Source: Fulvimarina sp.
Lineage (GTDB): Bacteria; Pseudomonadota; Alphaproteobacteria; Rhizobiales; Rhizobiaceae
Direction of reading: 5' to 3'
Length of the DNA: 64,000 nucleotides
NCBI GenBank assembly: GCA_002700095.1
Contig: PACL01000033.1
Location: 40,121-104,120, forward strand
Notes under the pieces: generated by a model
Told to the model about the DNA's origin: nothing
What the model saw: only the letters and a program-made list of their open reading frames with translations
Databases searched by the model: none
Shown here: in pieces, positions 55,894-63,428 of the stretch
Layout: every line of letters begins with the position of its first letter
How positions within the stretch are numbered: the first letter of the stretch is position 1
Program-made: the position numbers and the translations under genes

Positions 55894-56398
55894 CTCATCC
55901 CCCCTGCGCCGGACCGGCCTCGCGTTCGGATGCCGCCAAGCTGACGGAATGTGAGAGCAATTCACCGCCACTTACAAGGCCTGATACTGGTTCGCACCGG
56001 ATCAGACTCATCCACGGACCGTCGCACGATGGATCAGACGGCCCTCTTCGCCTGGTGGCTCTAGCCGACCGCTACGAATTGCGTGCAGTGAAGGTCTGCG
56101 TTCATCAACCCTTTGCGCGCCCTCTATTTGACTACGAATTTCTTGAATCCGTCAGCTCATTGAACGGTGACTAGCGTCCGCTTTCGGGATCACGCCGGCC
56201 CCCGTTGAATGACCGTTGTGGGCGCAGAGTTGCCGCAAGCCGTGCGCTATCGACTTCTGAACATGCGCAAACCTGGTCGTTCAAGGGCATAAGGAAACGG
56301 GACAGAATAGGCTCATTCCCAAACTGCTTCCAAAATCACCCGCGAGTATCTATCTTGGACTGGGGCGTTAACGCTCACTGCCTCCTCAAAAGGAATGA
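55894..56398. other. Spacer between the nuclease operon and TA pair 2
   Basis: About 500 bp between divergent units. It should carry the promoter of the five-gene operon on the minus strand and of the AbrB/PIN pair on the plus strand. No clear inverted repeat or gene was found, and short frames here have no family features. Confidence 0.35.
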
Positions 56399-56401
56399 AT
56401 G

Positions 56402-56704
56402 ATGCTTGATCGGCATGTTGTACCTGTCGCGAGAAACGGGCGCATGAATCTTCCTTCAGCTCTTCGTGCGAAACTCGACTTGGAAAGCGGCGGCAAGGTC
56501 GTCTTTGTCGAAAAAGACGACGGAGAGGTGGAGGTGACAACCCTGCGTCGCTCCCTAAAGCGCGCACAGGATCTGGTGAGGCAATACATACCTGCGGACG
56601 TCAATCTTGTGGACGAGGTGATCGCCGATCGTCGCGCGGAAGCCCAACATGAACTGGAAGATGAGGCCTCTTGCAACGATCAGAGCGACCAGATCCAAAA
56701 ATGA
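56402..56704 (+). CDS. AbrB/MazE-type antitoxin, copy 2
   Basis: 100-residue AbrB-fold antitoxin (HVVPVARNGRMNLPSALRAKLDLESGGKVVFVEKDDGEVEVTT) with a C-terminal toxin-binding helix (RRSLKRAQDLVRQYIPADVNLVDEVIADRRAEAQHELED). ATG 56399 directly precedes and may be used instead; AAAAGG is upstream. The stop overlaps the PIN gene by ATGA. Paralogue of the antitoxin at 41392. Confidence 0.87.
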   Translation: MLDRHVVPVARNGRMNLPSALRAKLDLESGGKVVFVEKDDGEVEVTTLRRSLKRAQDLVRQYIPADVNLVDEVIADRRAEAQHELEDEASCNDQSDQIQK

Positions 56705-57096
56705 GCGGCTCTGTTCTGGACACCTCGGCAATCATGGCATTCTTGCGCAGCGAAATTGTAGGCGAAGAAGTCGGCCGAATGCTTGAAAATCGGGCGATCG
56801 TGTCGACCGTCAACGTGCAGGAGCTTCTGGCGAAACTGATCTCCAAAGGGATGAGCGTGGGCGATGCGCGTCTGACGGTTCGATCCTTGAACCTTGAAGG
56901 GCATGATCTCTCTTGGACGCTGGCGGAAAGCGCCGCTGAGATGATCGAGCATACCCAGGCTCACGGGTTGAGTTTGGGCGATCGAAGCTGCCTCGCTCTC
57001 GCCCGGGCTTTGAACATGCCAGCGGTCACGGCCGATCGCGCCTGGGCGAACGTAGCGGATGATCTGGGTGTAGACGTCGTCTTGATACGAGGATGA
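56701..57096 (+). CDS. VapC-type PIN toxin, copy 2
   Basis: 131-residue PIN-domain RNase. Acidic residues are in VLDTSAIMAFLRSE, VNVQELLAKLISKG, LSLGDRSCLALARAL and AVTADRAW. Same architecture as the toxin at 41676, including QE..KL.(S/T)KGM and LS.GDR.CLAL. It overlaps the antitoxin. With the other copy it brackets the defence-like island. Confidence 0.88.
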   Translation: MSGSVLDTSAIMAFLRSEIVGEEVGRMLENRAIVSTVNVQELLAKLISKGMSVGDARLTVRSLNLEGHDLSWTLAESAAEMIEHTQAHGLSLGDRSCLALARALNMPAVTADRAWANVADDLGVDVVLIRG

Positions 57097-57182
57097 AGAC
57101 GTGAGCCGAGAGCTTTCGACTCTTGCCCGAAGTTTCGCGAGGCTTATCCAGCTTTCGATGGATCGCATTCTGCACTATTCAT

Positions 57183-57243
57183 CGGTAGTGATGGGGATGG
57201 AGTTCCCCCGATAACCGCCATGTTGGCTGATGACTCCTACCGA
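57183..57243 (+). promoter_or_regulatory. Fluoride riboswitch (crcB motif)
   Basis: The sequence reads GATGGGGATGGAGTTCCCCC, then GATAACCGCC, then GGCTGATGACTCCTACCG. It fits the crcB RNA motif. P1 is formed by CGGTAG (57183-57188) with CTACCG (57237-57242), and the GGGGATGGAGTTCCCCC hairpin and the ATAACCGCC element follow the family. It lies 62 bp before crcB and should switch the operon on when fluoride is bound. Confidence 0.9.
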
Positions 57244-57304
57244 ACGTCGTTTCCGGCGCGGTAGGGTCTTGTCCAGATCCCGGTCGCCCGGCCCGGGGAT
57301 CATC

Positions 57305-57739
57305 ATGCAAAGCAGCCTTACCTATCTCGTCGTCTTCATCGGAGCCGGATTCGGCGGCGCACTGCGCCACGGCGTCAACGTCGCCTCCTTGCGCGTCTTC
57401 GGATCCGGCTTTCCCTTCGGGACGCTCACCGTCAATGTCGTGGGCTCGCTTTCGATGGGCCTGTTGGCGGGGTATTTCGCACTCAGGTCGGAAGCCGGCC
57501 AGACGTGGCGGCTGTTGCTTACTACCGGCGTCCTCGGCGGCTTCACGACCTTCTCCACCTTCTCGTTCGACACGGCGCTGCTTTATGAGCGCGGGGAGAT
57601 CAGCATCGCCGTTCTCTACGTCGCGCTTTCAGTCGGGGCGGCGCTCGTCGGCCTGTTCGCCGGCCTCTTATCATTCGACACTTCGCTTGAAATAGGAGGC
57701 CTTCATGCCCTCTCACCTGTCCCGACCTCAATTTCTTGA
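57305..57739 (+). CDS. crcB: CrcB/Fluc fluoride ion channel
   Basis: 144-residue fluoride exporter of the Fluc family, a dimeric membrane channel. Motifs include GAGFGGALRHGV, FGTLTVNVVGSLSMGLLAGYF (conserved Asn) and TTGVLGGFTTFSTFSFD (conserved Gly-Phe-Thr-Thr-Phe-Ser and Phe residues). The C-terminus is about 15-20 residues longer than usual and overlaps the next gene by 35 bp. ATG 57305 follows the riboswitch. A fluoride-controlled operon with three more membrane genes follows. Confidence 0.93.
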   Translation: MQSSLTYLVVFIGAGFGGALRHGVNVASLRVFGSGFPFGTLTVNVVGSLSMGLLAGYFALRSEAGQTWRLLLTTGVLGGFTTFSTFSFDTALLYERGEISIAVLYVALSVGAALVGLFAGLLSFDTSLEIGGLHALSPVPTSIS

Positions 57740-58460
57740 CCTCGCCCGACGAGAGATCGGACCTCTTGCGGCGCTGTTGGTGGCAGCTGCGCTCGTCCTT
57801 TCGTTCGGCTATCTCGCGACGGAGGTGCTGGAGGGGGACACCGCAGGCTTCGACCAGGCCGTGGTCCTCGCCATGCGCACCAGCGGCAATCTGGCCGATC
57901 CCATCGGCCCCGCCTGGCTCGAAGAAATGGGGCGGGATGTGACGGCGCTCGGCAGCTACGCGTTCCTCGGCTTCGTGTTCTTTTCGGTACTGGGCTATCT
58001 CGTCCTGATCCGCAAGCGCTCCGCCGCCCTCCTCATGACGGCCGCGGGACTTGGCGGCGCTGTCCTCAGCACGATCCTCAAACTCGGCATCGATCGCGCC
58101 CGTCCCGACCTCGTTCCCCATGCCGCCCGCGTCTTCACCGCCAGCTTTCCGAGCGGCCACGCGACGCTTTCCGCCGTCACCTTCCTGACGCTTGGAGCGC
58201 TCCTGACCCGCATGCATGCCGAGCGCCGGATCAAGGTTTACTTTATGGCGCTGGCCGTGATCCTCACCGTCGCCGTCGGCCTCAGCCGGCTTTACCTCGG
58301 CGTCCACTATCCGACCGACGTGATCGCCGGATGGGCGGTGGGAGCCGCCTGGGCGATCCTGTGCTGGGTGGCGGCCGTCTGGCTCCAACAGCGGGGCGAG
58401 GTGGAAAGGCCCACCGCATCCCACCCCGATCTACGCGAAGCACCTGAGGAAGCCTCATGA
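57705..58460 (+). CDS. PAP2-family membrane phosphatase
   Basis: 251-residue phosphatidic acid phosphatase type 2 protein. Phosphatase motifs are KLGIDRARPDL, SFPSGHATLSAV and RLYLGVHYPTDVIAGW, flanked by membrane segments. It would hydrolyse lipid or undecaprenyl phosphates in the membrane. AATAGGAGG precedes the ATG, within the end of crcB. Placed in the fluoride operon, possibly because fluoride inhibits phosphatases or the enzyme repairs envelope damage; that link is inferred. It overlaps the next gene by ATGA. Confidence 0.9.
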   Translation: MPSHLSRPQFLDLARREIGPLAALLVAAALVLSFGYLATEVLEGDTAGFDQAVVLAMRTSGNLADPIGPAWLEEMGRDVTALGSYAFLGFVFFSVLGYLVLIRKRSAALLMTAAGLGGAVLSTILKLGIDRARPDLVPHAARVFTASFPSGHATLSAVTFLTLGALLTRMHAERRIKVYFMALAVILTVAVGLSRLYLGVHYPTDVIAGWAVGAAWAILCWVAAVWLQQRGEVERPTASHPDLREAPEEAS

Positions 58461-58894
58461 AGACGGTTCTCGCATCCTGGCAGTTCTGGGCCCTGCTCTC
58501 GGCGGCGTTCGCGGCCTTCACCGCGATTTTCGCCAAGGTCGGGGTCGAGAACGTCAACTCCGACTTCGCCACCTTCATCCGGACCATCGTCATCCTGGCG
58601 GTTCTCAGCGCCATTCTGGCGGCGACAAGGCAGTTCCAGTCCTTCGGCACGATCTCCAGCCGGAGCTATCTCTTTCTCGTGCTCTCAGGGATGGCGACGG
58701 GCGGCTCCTGGATCTGCTACTTCCGGGCGCTGAAGCTCGGCGACGCCGCGCGGGTCGCACCGATCGACAAATTGAGCGTCGTGCTGGTCACAGTGTTCGG
58801 CGTGATCTTTCTCGGGGAGCATCTGTCCTTGCCGAATTGGCTCGGCGTCGCCCTGATCGCGGGGGGCGCGATCCTCGTCGCCTACAAAGGATAG
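58457..58894 (+). CDS. EamA/DMT-family transporter
   Basis: 145-residue protein with four to five hydrophobic helices. The DMT-type pattern LLSAAFAAFTAIFAKVGVENVNSDFATFIRTIVIL is followed by YFRALKLGDAARVAPIDKLSVVLVTVFGVIFLGE and LGVALIAGGAILVAYKG. It is a half-size EamA protein, which usually works as a dimer. The substrate is unknown. Typical partner of crcB in fluoride-resistance clusters by position. Ends 3 bp before the next start. Confidence 0.88.
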   Translation: MKTVLASWQFWALLSAAFAAFTAIFAKVGVENVNSDFATFIRTIVILAVLSAILAATRQFQSFGTISSRSYLFLVLSGMATGGSWICYFRALKLGDAARVAPIDKLSVVLVTVFGVIFLGEHLSLPNWLGVALIAGGAILVAYKG

Positions 58895-58897
58895 GAC

Positions 58898-59497
58898 ATG
58901 GAAGCCCCGCCGCCGGATTCAGAGCTGCGCAGGATCGTTCGCCGCGTGGCGGTCCTCAACCTCTCCTATTTCGGCATCGAGTTCGCGGTCGCCCTTGCCA
59001 TCGGCTCGGTGTCGCTCTTCGCCGACAGCGTGGATTTCCTCGAGGACGCTTCCGTCAACTTCCTGATCCTCATCGCACTCGGATGGTGCGTGGTGCGGCG
59101 CGCTCGTGTTGGCATGGCGCTGGCGGGCCTCCTGCTCGTGCCCGGCCTCGCGACCCTCTGGATGGCATGGGAGAAGTTCAACATGCCCGCGCCGCCCGAA
59201 CCAGTACCGCTAACCCTGACGGGGGCCGGGGCCTGCGCGGTTAATCTCGCCTGCGCCTACATGCTCGCCCGCTATCGCACCCATGGCGGCAGCCTCACTC
59301 GCGCGGCCTTTCTCTCCGCTCGAAACGACGTTCTTGCCAACATCGCGATCATCGCGGCGGGACTGGTGACGGCCTTCCTGTGGGCGTCCGCCTGGCCCGA
59401 CCTGATCGTCGGCCTGGGAATCGCCGCGATGAACGCGGACGCTGCTCGAGAAGTCTGGGAAGCGGCCCGCGAGGAGCATCGATCGGCCGAGGCTTAG
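58898..59497 (+). CDS. Cation transporter-like membrane protein
   Basis: 199-residue protein like the membrane half of CDF transporters. It has FADSVDFLEDASVNFLILI (metal-binding Asp pair), several membrane segments and SARNDVLANIAIIAAGLVTAFLWASAWPDLIVGLGIAAMN. The C-terminal cytosolic domain of classical CDF proteins is missing. It may move a divalent cation coupled to fluoride tolerance. Last gene of the crcB operon. The exact ion is not inferable. Confidence 0.8.
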   Translation: MEAPPPDSELRRIVRRVAVLNLSYFGIEFAVALAIGSVSLFADSVDFLEDASVNFLILIALGWCVVRRARVGMALAGLLLVPGLATLWMAWEKFNMPAPPEPVPLTLTGAGACAVNLACAYMLARYRTHGGSLTRAAFLSARNDVLANIAIIAAGLVTAFLWASAWPDLIVGLGIAAMNADAAREVWEAAREEHRSAEA

Positions 59498-59540
59498 AAC
59501 AATTGGCTGTCGCTAAACTCCTGAAAATTTCGAGTAGCGC

Positions 59541-60092
59541 TTAAGTTGGCTTGATCTGCCGATGGATGCAGTATTGCGACCCGTACACGCGCTCCAGGGT
59601 GCGCTACTCGTCGCGGATCGTGCCGGGCAGCGAGGCCGCGAAAACGGCCCAAAGGCCGAGCGCGGCGGCGGAGCGGCCCGCGATCGCGGCGCCGAGCAAT
59701 ACCAGACCCCAGCCGACGAGCTGGGGATTGCGGCTCACCCGATAGGCTCCGCCGGTTGCGAGCTCGCCCATGCGCGTGCCGGACGTCTCGGGAGGGGCCA
59801 GGGTCATTTGCGCGGCGGCATAGAGGGAAGCGCCAGCGCTGGCGAGAATGAGGCCGGTAGCACCGGCTGCCCTCGCGCCGATCGGAAGCGGCCGCGGTTT
59901 CCGCCAAGCCGCCACCGCGAGCAGGGCGGCGTGAAGGCCATAGGCCAGGTAGGCCGACGCGGAGGTGGACGGCCGAAGGCGCCCCAACTCCCCATAGTCG
60001 TGGCGCGCCCGGCGGCGCGTCGTCGCCGCCAAAGCGAGGACAACGGCCGCACCGGATATGAGCGCGACGGCACGGGCCGGGTCAGCTCTCAT
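59541..60092 (-). pseudogene. Isoprenylcysteine methyltransferase-like, in-frame TAG
   Basis: Membrane methyltransferase of the ICMT/phospholipid methyltransferase family. It has multiple hydrophobic segments, then GGAYRVSRNPQLVGWGLVLLGAAIAGRS, the SAM-binding part. The reading frame meets a TAG at 59604-59606 directly after IRDE. The codons beyond continue with RTLERVYGSQYCIHRQ, the family pattern E(E)RTLERVYGS.Y, up to a TAA at 59541. A GAG-to-TAG change would explain it. The truncated protein lacks the last conserved helix and may be inactive. It overlaps the CDF-type gene by 11 bp. Confidence 0.7.
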
Positions 60093-60723
60093 CGGCTTGC
60101 TCCCGCGCTTCGCCGAGAGCGTCCCAGCCCTGCCAGACGATCACCGGGAGCATGAGCAGCGCCCCGGCTGAGTCCGCCCACCACCAGCCGAAGGCGGCGT
60201 TAAGCCCGACGCCGAGGAGCAGCGAGAATGACATCCAGGAGCACACCCAGGTCTCGGCGGCGTCGGCCTGGAGCGCCTTACTGTTCATTTCGCGCCCGGT
60301 GCGCTGCTTCGTCCAGGCGAGAGCCGGCATGACGAGGAGGGAGAGCACCGACAGCACGAGGCCGACCATTGACGTGTCGGGTGCCTCGCGAGCCAGCAGC
60401 GCCGGGATGCTCTCGAAGAGGATGTAGGCGGCCAGCGCGAAGAACGTGCCCGCCACCACATAGAGCGCGCGGCGTTCGGCCTTGCCGCGCTCGCCGATTT
60501 CCGCCTCGGGACCGGCGCTGTAGAGCCGCCAGAGCAAGCCGATCGCGGAGGCAACCTCGATGACGCTGTCCATGCCGAAGGCGATCAGGGCCGTGCTGCC
60601 GGAAATAATCCCGGCCCCGATCGCGACCAACGCCTCGACGACGTTCCAGGCGACGGTGAGCCACTCGAGGCGCAGCGCACGCCGGTGTAGCGCCTTGCCA
60701 TCCATCGTGTTCACGGCCGCCAT
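60082..60723 (-). CDS. CDF-type cation transporter-like protein
   Basis: 213-residue polytopic membrane protein. The pattern TVAWNVVEALVAIGAGIISGSTALIAFGMDSVIEVASAIGLLWRL, with a metal-binding aspartate, is that of cation diffusion facilitators. SKALQADAAETWVCSWMSFSLLLG is the second conserved block. No cytosolic C-terminal domain. It lies between the ICMT-like gene and the P-type ATPase and probably helps to export the same heavy metal. The start overlaps the ATPase stop by one base. Confidence 0.85.
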   Translation of the reverse strand: MAAVNTMDGKALHRRALRLEWLTVAWNVVEALVAIGAGIISGSTALIAFGMDSVIEVASAIGLLWRLYSAGPEAEIGERGKAERRALYVVAGTFFALAAYILFESIPALLAREAPDTSMVGLVLSVLSLLVMPALAWTKQRTGREMNSKALQADAAETWVCSWMSFSLLLGVGLNAAFGWWWADSAGALLMLPVIVWQGWDALGEAREQADES

Positions 60724-62894
60724 CAGCGCGCTTCCGGCGGCTCAGCCGGACGATCGGCATGGAAGCGCAGGAGGCGCAGCGCGTTGATCGTGACGAGCAC
60801 GGTGGCGCCGGTGTCGGCCAGGATCGCCATCCAGAGCGTCGTCGTGCCGGTCAGGGTCGTTATCAGGAAGATGGCCTTCAGCCCGAGCGCGAGTGCGATG
60901 TTCTGCCAGATGTTGCCGAGCGTCGCGCGCGACAGCTCGACCAGCTCGGCCACGCCCGTGACGCGGTTCTTGAGCAAAGCGGCATCCGCCGTTTCCAGCG
61001 CAACGTCGGTGCCGCCGCCCATGGCAATGCCGACCGAGGCAGCGGCCAGCGCCGGCGCATCGTTGATGCCATCGCCCACCATTGCGATGCCGCCCTGCGC
61101 CTTCAGCACGCCGATCTCGGCGAGCTTGGCATCCGGCAGCAGTTCGGCTTTTGCCTCCAGGCCAAGGCTATCGGCGATCGCGGCGGCGGTGCGCCGATTG
61201 TCGCCGGTCAGCATGACGGTGCGGACGCCAAGCGCATTGAGGCGGGCCACGCCTGCGGCCGCGTCCTCGCGGGGCTCGTCGCGCAGGGCGACGACGCCAA
61301 GGATTCGCTTGCCGCCGAGAACCACCACAGCCGTCTTGCCCTCGGCCTCCAAAGAAACAAGCCGGGCACGGATCGCCTCGGGCACCTCGCCCTGCTCGGC
61401 GGCATAGCGCGGCGAGCCGACCGAGACGAAGCCTTCGCGCAGGCGCGCCGTCACGGTCTTACCGGGGATCGCCATCGCCCCGCCGAACACCTTCGGCAGT
61501 TCGAGGCCGCGCGCCTCGGCCGCCTCTACGATGGCGGCGCCAAGCGGGTGGCTGGACCCGCGCTCGACGGCCGCGGCCTTGGCCAGGATTTCGGCCTCGT
61601 CGCCCTCCACGGCGATCACGTCCGTGATCCGCGGACGTCCAATCGTCAGAGTGCCCGTCTTGTCGAATGCGACGGTGCGCACCTTGCCCAGGGTCTCCAG
61701 CGCCGCGCCGCCCTTGATCAGGAGCCCGCGCCGGGCCCCGGCGGCAAGGCCGGAGGCGATCGCCGCCGGGGTGGAGATTACAAGAGCGCAGGGGCAGGCG
61801 ATGAGCAGCGTCGCCAGCCCGCGATAGACCCAGGTCGACCACTCCGCTCCGAATAGGAGCGGCGGCACGACCATGATCAGGGCCGCTACCAGCATGGCCG
61901 CAGGCGTGTAAACGGCGCTGAACCGGTCGATGAAGCGGGCCGTTGGCGCCTTCGAGCCTTGCGCCTCCTCGACGAGGTGAATGATGCGGGCGATCGTGTT
62001 GTCGGCGGCCGTGCGGGTGATGCGCACGCGCAGCACGCCATTGGCGTTGATGCTGCCGGCATAAACGGTGCTACCCGCCTCCTTCAGCACCGGGACGGAC
62101 TCACCCGTGACCGGCGCCTCGTCCATCTCGGACATGCCATCGATCACCTCGCCGTCCGAGGGCACGCGATCACCGGGCCGCACCACGACGATATCGCCGA
62201 TGGCGAGCCGTTCGACCGGAACCTCCGAGACGGCGCCACCCTGCTCAAGGCGCGCGACGCGCGGCACGAGGTTCATCAGCGCCTCGATTCCGGCGCGTGC
62301 CCGGCCAGAGGCGACGTTCTCAAGCAGCTCGCCCACGGCGAAGAGGAAGACAACAACCGCCGCCTCCGCGCCCTCGCCGATCGCGATGGCGCCGATCGCG
62401 GCGACGGTCATCAGGGTTTCGATGCTGAAGGGCGTGCCGTGGCGTGCTCCGGCGACAGCACGCCGGGCAATCGGGACCAGGCCGAGCAGCGCCGCGGCCA
62501 CATAGGCCCATTCCGCTAGATCGGGCGCGACCGCCGCGACGATGAAGGCCAGGATGAGGACAGCGCCGGTGCCAAGAACAAGCTGCCCTTTGCGCGTCCG
62601 CCACCAAGCTCCATCGGCGACCGTCGATGGAGCTTCAAAAGCGGGACGGTCGGCCGACGTCTGAGCGTCGAGTGAATGCGGAGCGTAGCCGAGGGAACGG
62701 ATGCGCTCCTCGATTGCCTTGCGCGAGGTGCGGTCCTCATCGAAGACGAGGGAAAGCCGTTCCAGCCCGACATTGACATTGATGTCGCTGACGCCGGGCA
62801 GGCGCTTCAGTCCGTTTTCGACCTTCAGAGCGCAGGCTCCGCAATCCATGCCTTCGACACGGAACTTGAGTTGGGTGGCGGCCTCGGCTGCCAT
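60723..62894 (-). CDS. cadA: P1B-type heavy-metal ATPase, Zn/Cd/Pb type
   Basis: 723-residue metal-transporting ATPase. The N-terminal HMA domain has GMDCGACALKVENGLKRLPGV. The transmembrane CPC motif is ACPCALVIST; TGES is in PVTGESVPVL, phosphorylation DKTGTLTIG, and the P-domain VGDGINDAPALAAASVG. The pattern suits Zn/Cd/Pb exporters (ZntA/CadA). It pumps toxic divalent cations out of the cytoplasm. Transcribed from a MerR-type promoter shared with the divergent regulator. Intact length. The exact metal is not provable from sequence. Confidence 0.93.
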   Translation of the reverse strand: MAAEAATQLKFRVEGMDCGACALKVENGLKRLPGVSDINVNVGLERLSLVFDEDRTSRKAIEERIRSLGYAPHSLDAQTSADRPAFEAPSTVADGAWWRTRKGQLVLGTGAVLILAFIVAAVAPDLAEWAYVAAALLGLVPIARRAVAGARHGTPFSIETLMTVAAIGAIAIGEGAEAAVVVFLFAVGELLENVASGRARAGIEALMNLVPRVARLEQGGAVSEVPVERLAIGDIVVVRPGDRVPSDGEVIDGMSEMDEAPVTGESVPVLKEAGSTVYAGSINANGVLRVRITRTAADNTIARIIHLVEEAQGSKAPTARFIDRFSAVYTPAAMLVAALIMVVPPLLFGAEWSTWVYRGLATLLIACPCALVISTPAAIASGLAAGARRGLLIKGGAALETLGKVRTVAFDKTGTLTIGRPRITDVIAVEGDEAEILAKAAAVERGSSHPLGAAIVEAAEARGLELPKVFGGAMAIPGKTVTARLREGFVSVGSPRYAAEQGEVPEAIRARLVSLEAEGKTAVVVLGGKRILGVVALRDEPREDAAAGVARLNALGVRTVMLTGDNRRTAAAIADSLGLEAKAELLPDAKLAEIGVLKAQGGIAMVGDGINDAPALAAASVGIAMGGGTDVALETADAALLKNRVTGVAELVELSRATLGNIWQNIALALGLKAIFLITTLTGTTTLWMAILADTGATVLVTINALRLLRFHADRPAEPPEAR

Positions 62895-62926
62895 GGTGTC
62901 ACCTCGACTTCTTCGATGTCAGATCG

Positions 62927-62957
62927 TATATGCACCCTGTAGCAACTACAGGGTCAA
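62927..62957 (-). promoter_or_regulatory. MerR-type promoter and operator of the metal ATPase
   Basis: A perfect 9-bp inverted repeat with a 3-base centre (62934-62954, arms ACCCTGTAG and CTACAGGGT) sits between -35 TTGACC (62952-62957, minus strand) and -10 CATATA (62927-62932, minus strand). The spacer is 19 bp. Long-spacer promoters with such a dyad are the hallmark of MerR-family activation (ZntR/CadR/PbrR). Confidence 0.85.
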
Positions 62958-62961
62958 GGTC

Positions 62962-63399
62962 ATGGCGCGCAAAAACCTCGCTATCGGGGATCTCGCAAAG
63001 GCGACGTCCACGAAGGTGGAGACGATCCGCTATTACGAGCGGATCTCGCTCCTGCCGGCGCCGGAGCGCACGGCTGGCAACTACCGCAGCTACTCGGCCG
63101 TCCATTTGGGCCGCCTCAGTTTCATCCGCCGGGCGCGCGATCTCGGCTTCTCCATCGATCAGGTTCGTGACCTTCTCGGGCTGTCGGACCAGCGCGACCG
63201 TCCCTGCGAGGCGGTCGATGCGATCGCGCGCGAGCACCTGACCGAGGTGAAGCGCAAGATCCGGGATCTTCAGGCTCTACGCCGGGAGCTGGACAGCTTT
63301 CTCAGCCAATGCAGCCGCGGCACGGTCGCCGAGTGCCAGATCATCGAGGCGCTGTCGCCGAGCGCAACACTGAGGGGGCATCCGCACTCCAGAGACTGA
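62962..63399 (+). CDS. MerR-family metal-responsive regulator
   Basis: 145-residue MerR regulator. The N-terminal winged helix has IGDLAKATSTKVETIRYYERISLLPAPERTAGNYRSYS, then a dimerisation helix and a metal loop including CEAVDAIAREHL (Cys near residue 76) and QCSRGTVAEC (Cys pair near the C-terminus), as in ZntR/PbrR/CadR. It activates the ATPase promoter by DNA distortion on metal binding. ATG 62962 lies next to the operator; longer upstream frames run into the ATPase gene. Confidence 0.9.
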   Translation: MARKNLAIGDLAKATSTKVETIRYYERISLLPAPERTAGNYRSYSAVHLGRLSFIRRARDLGFSIDQVRDLLGLSDQRDRPCEAVDAIAREHLTEVKRKIRDLQALRRELDSFLSQCSRGTVAECQIIEALSPSATLRGHPHSRD

Positions 63400-63428
63400 G
63401 TAAAACGAGTGTGGCTCGCTCTCGCCCA

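Noticed and set aside
56313..56676. Minus-strand frames overlapping the second AbrB antitoxin
   Set aside because: Antisense shadows of the antitoxin, which has clear AbrB motifs and overlaps its toxin by ATGA.
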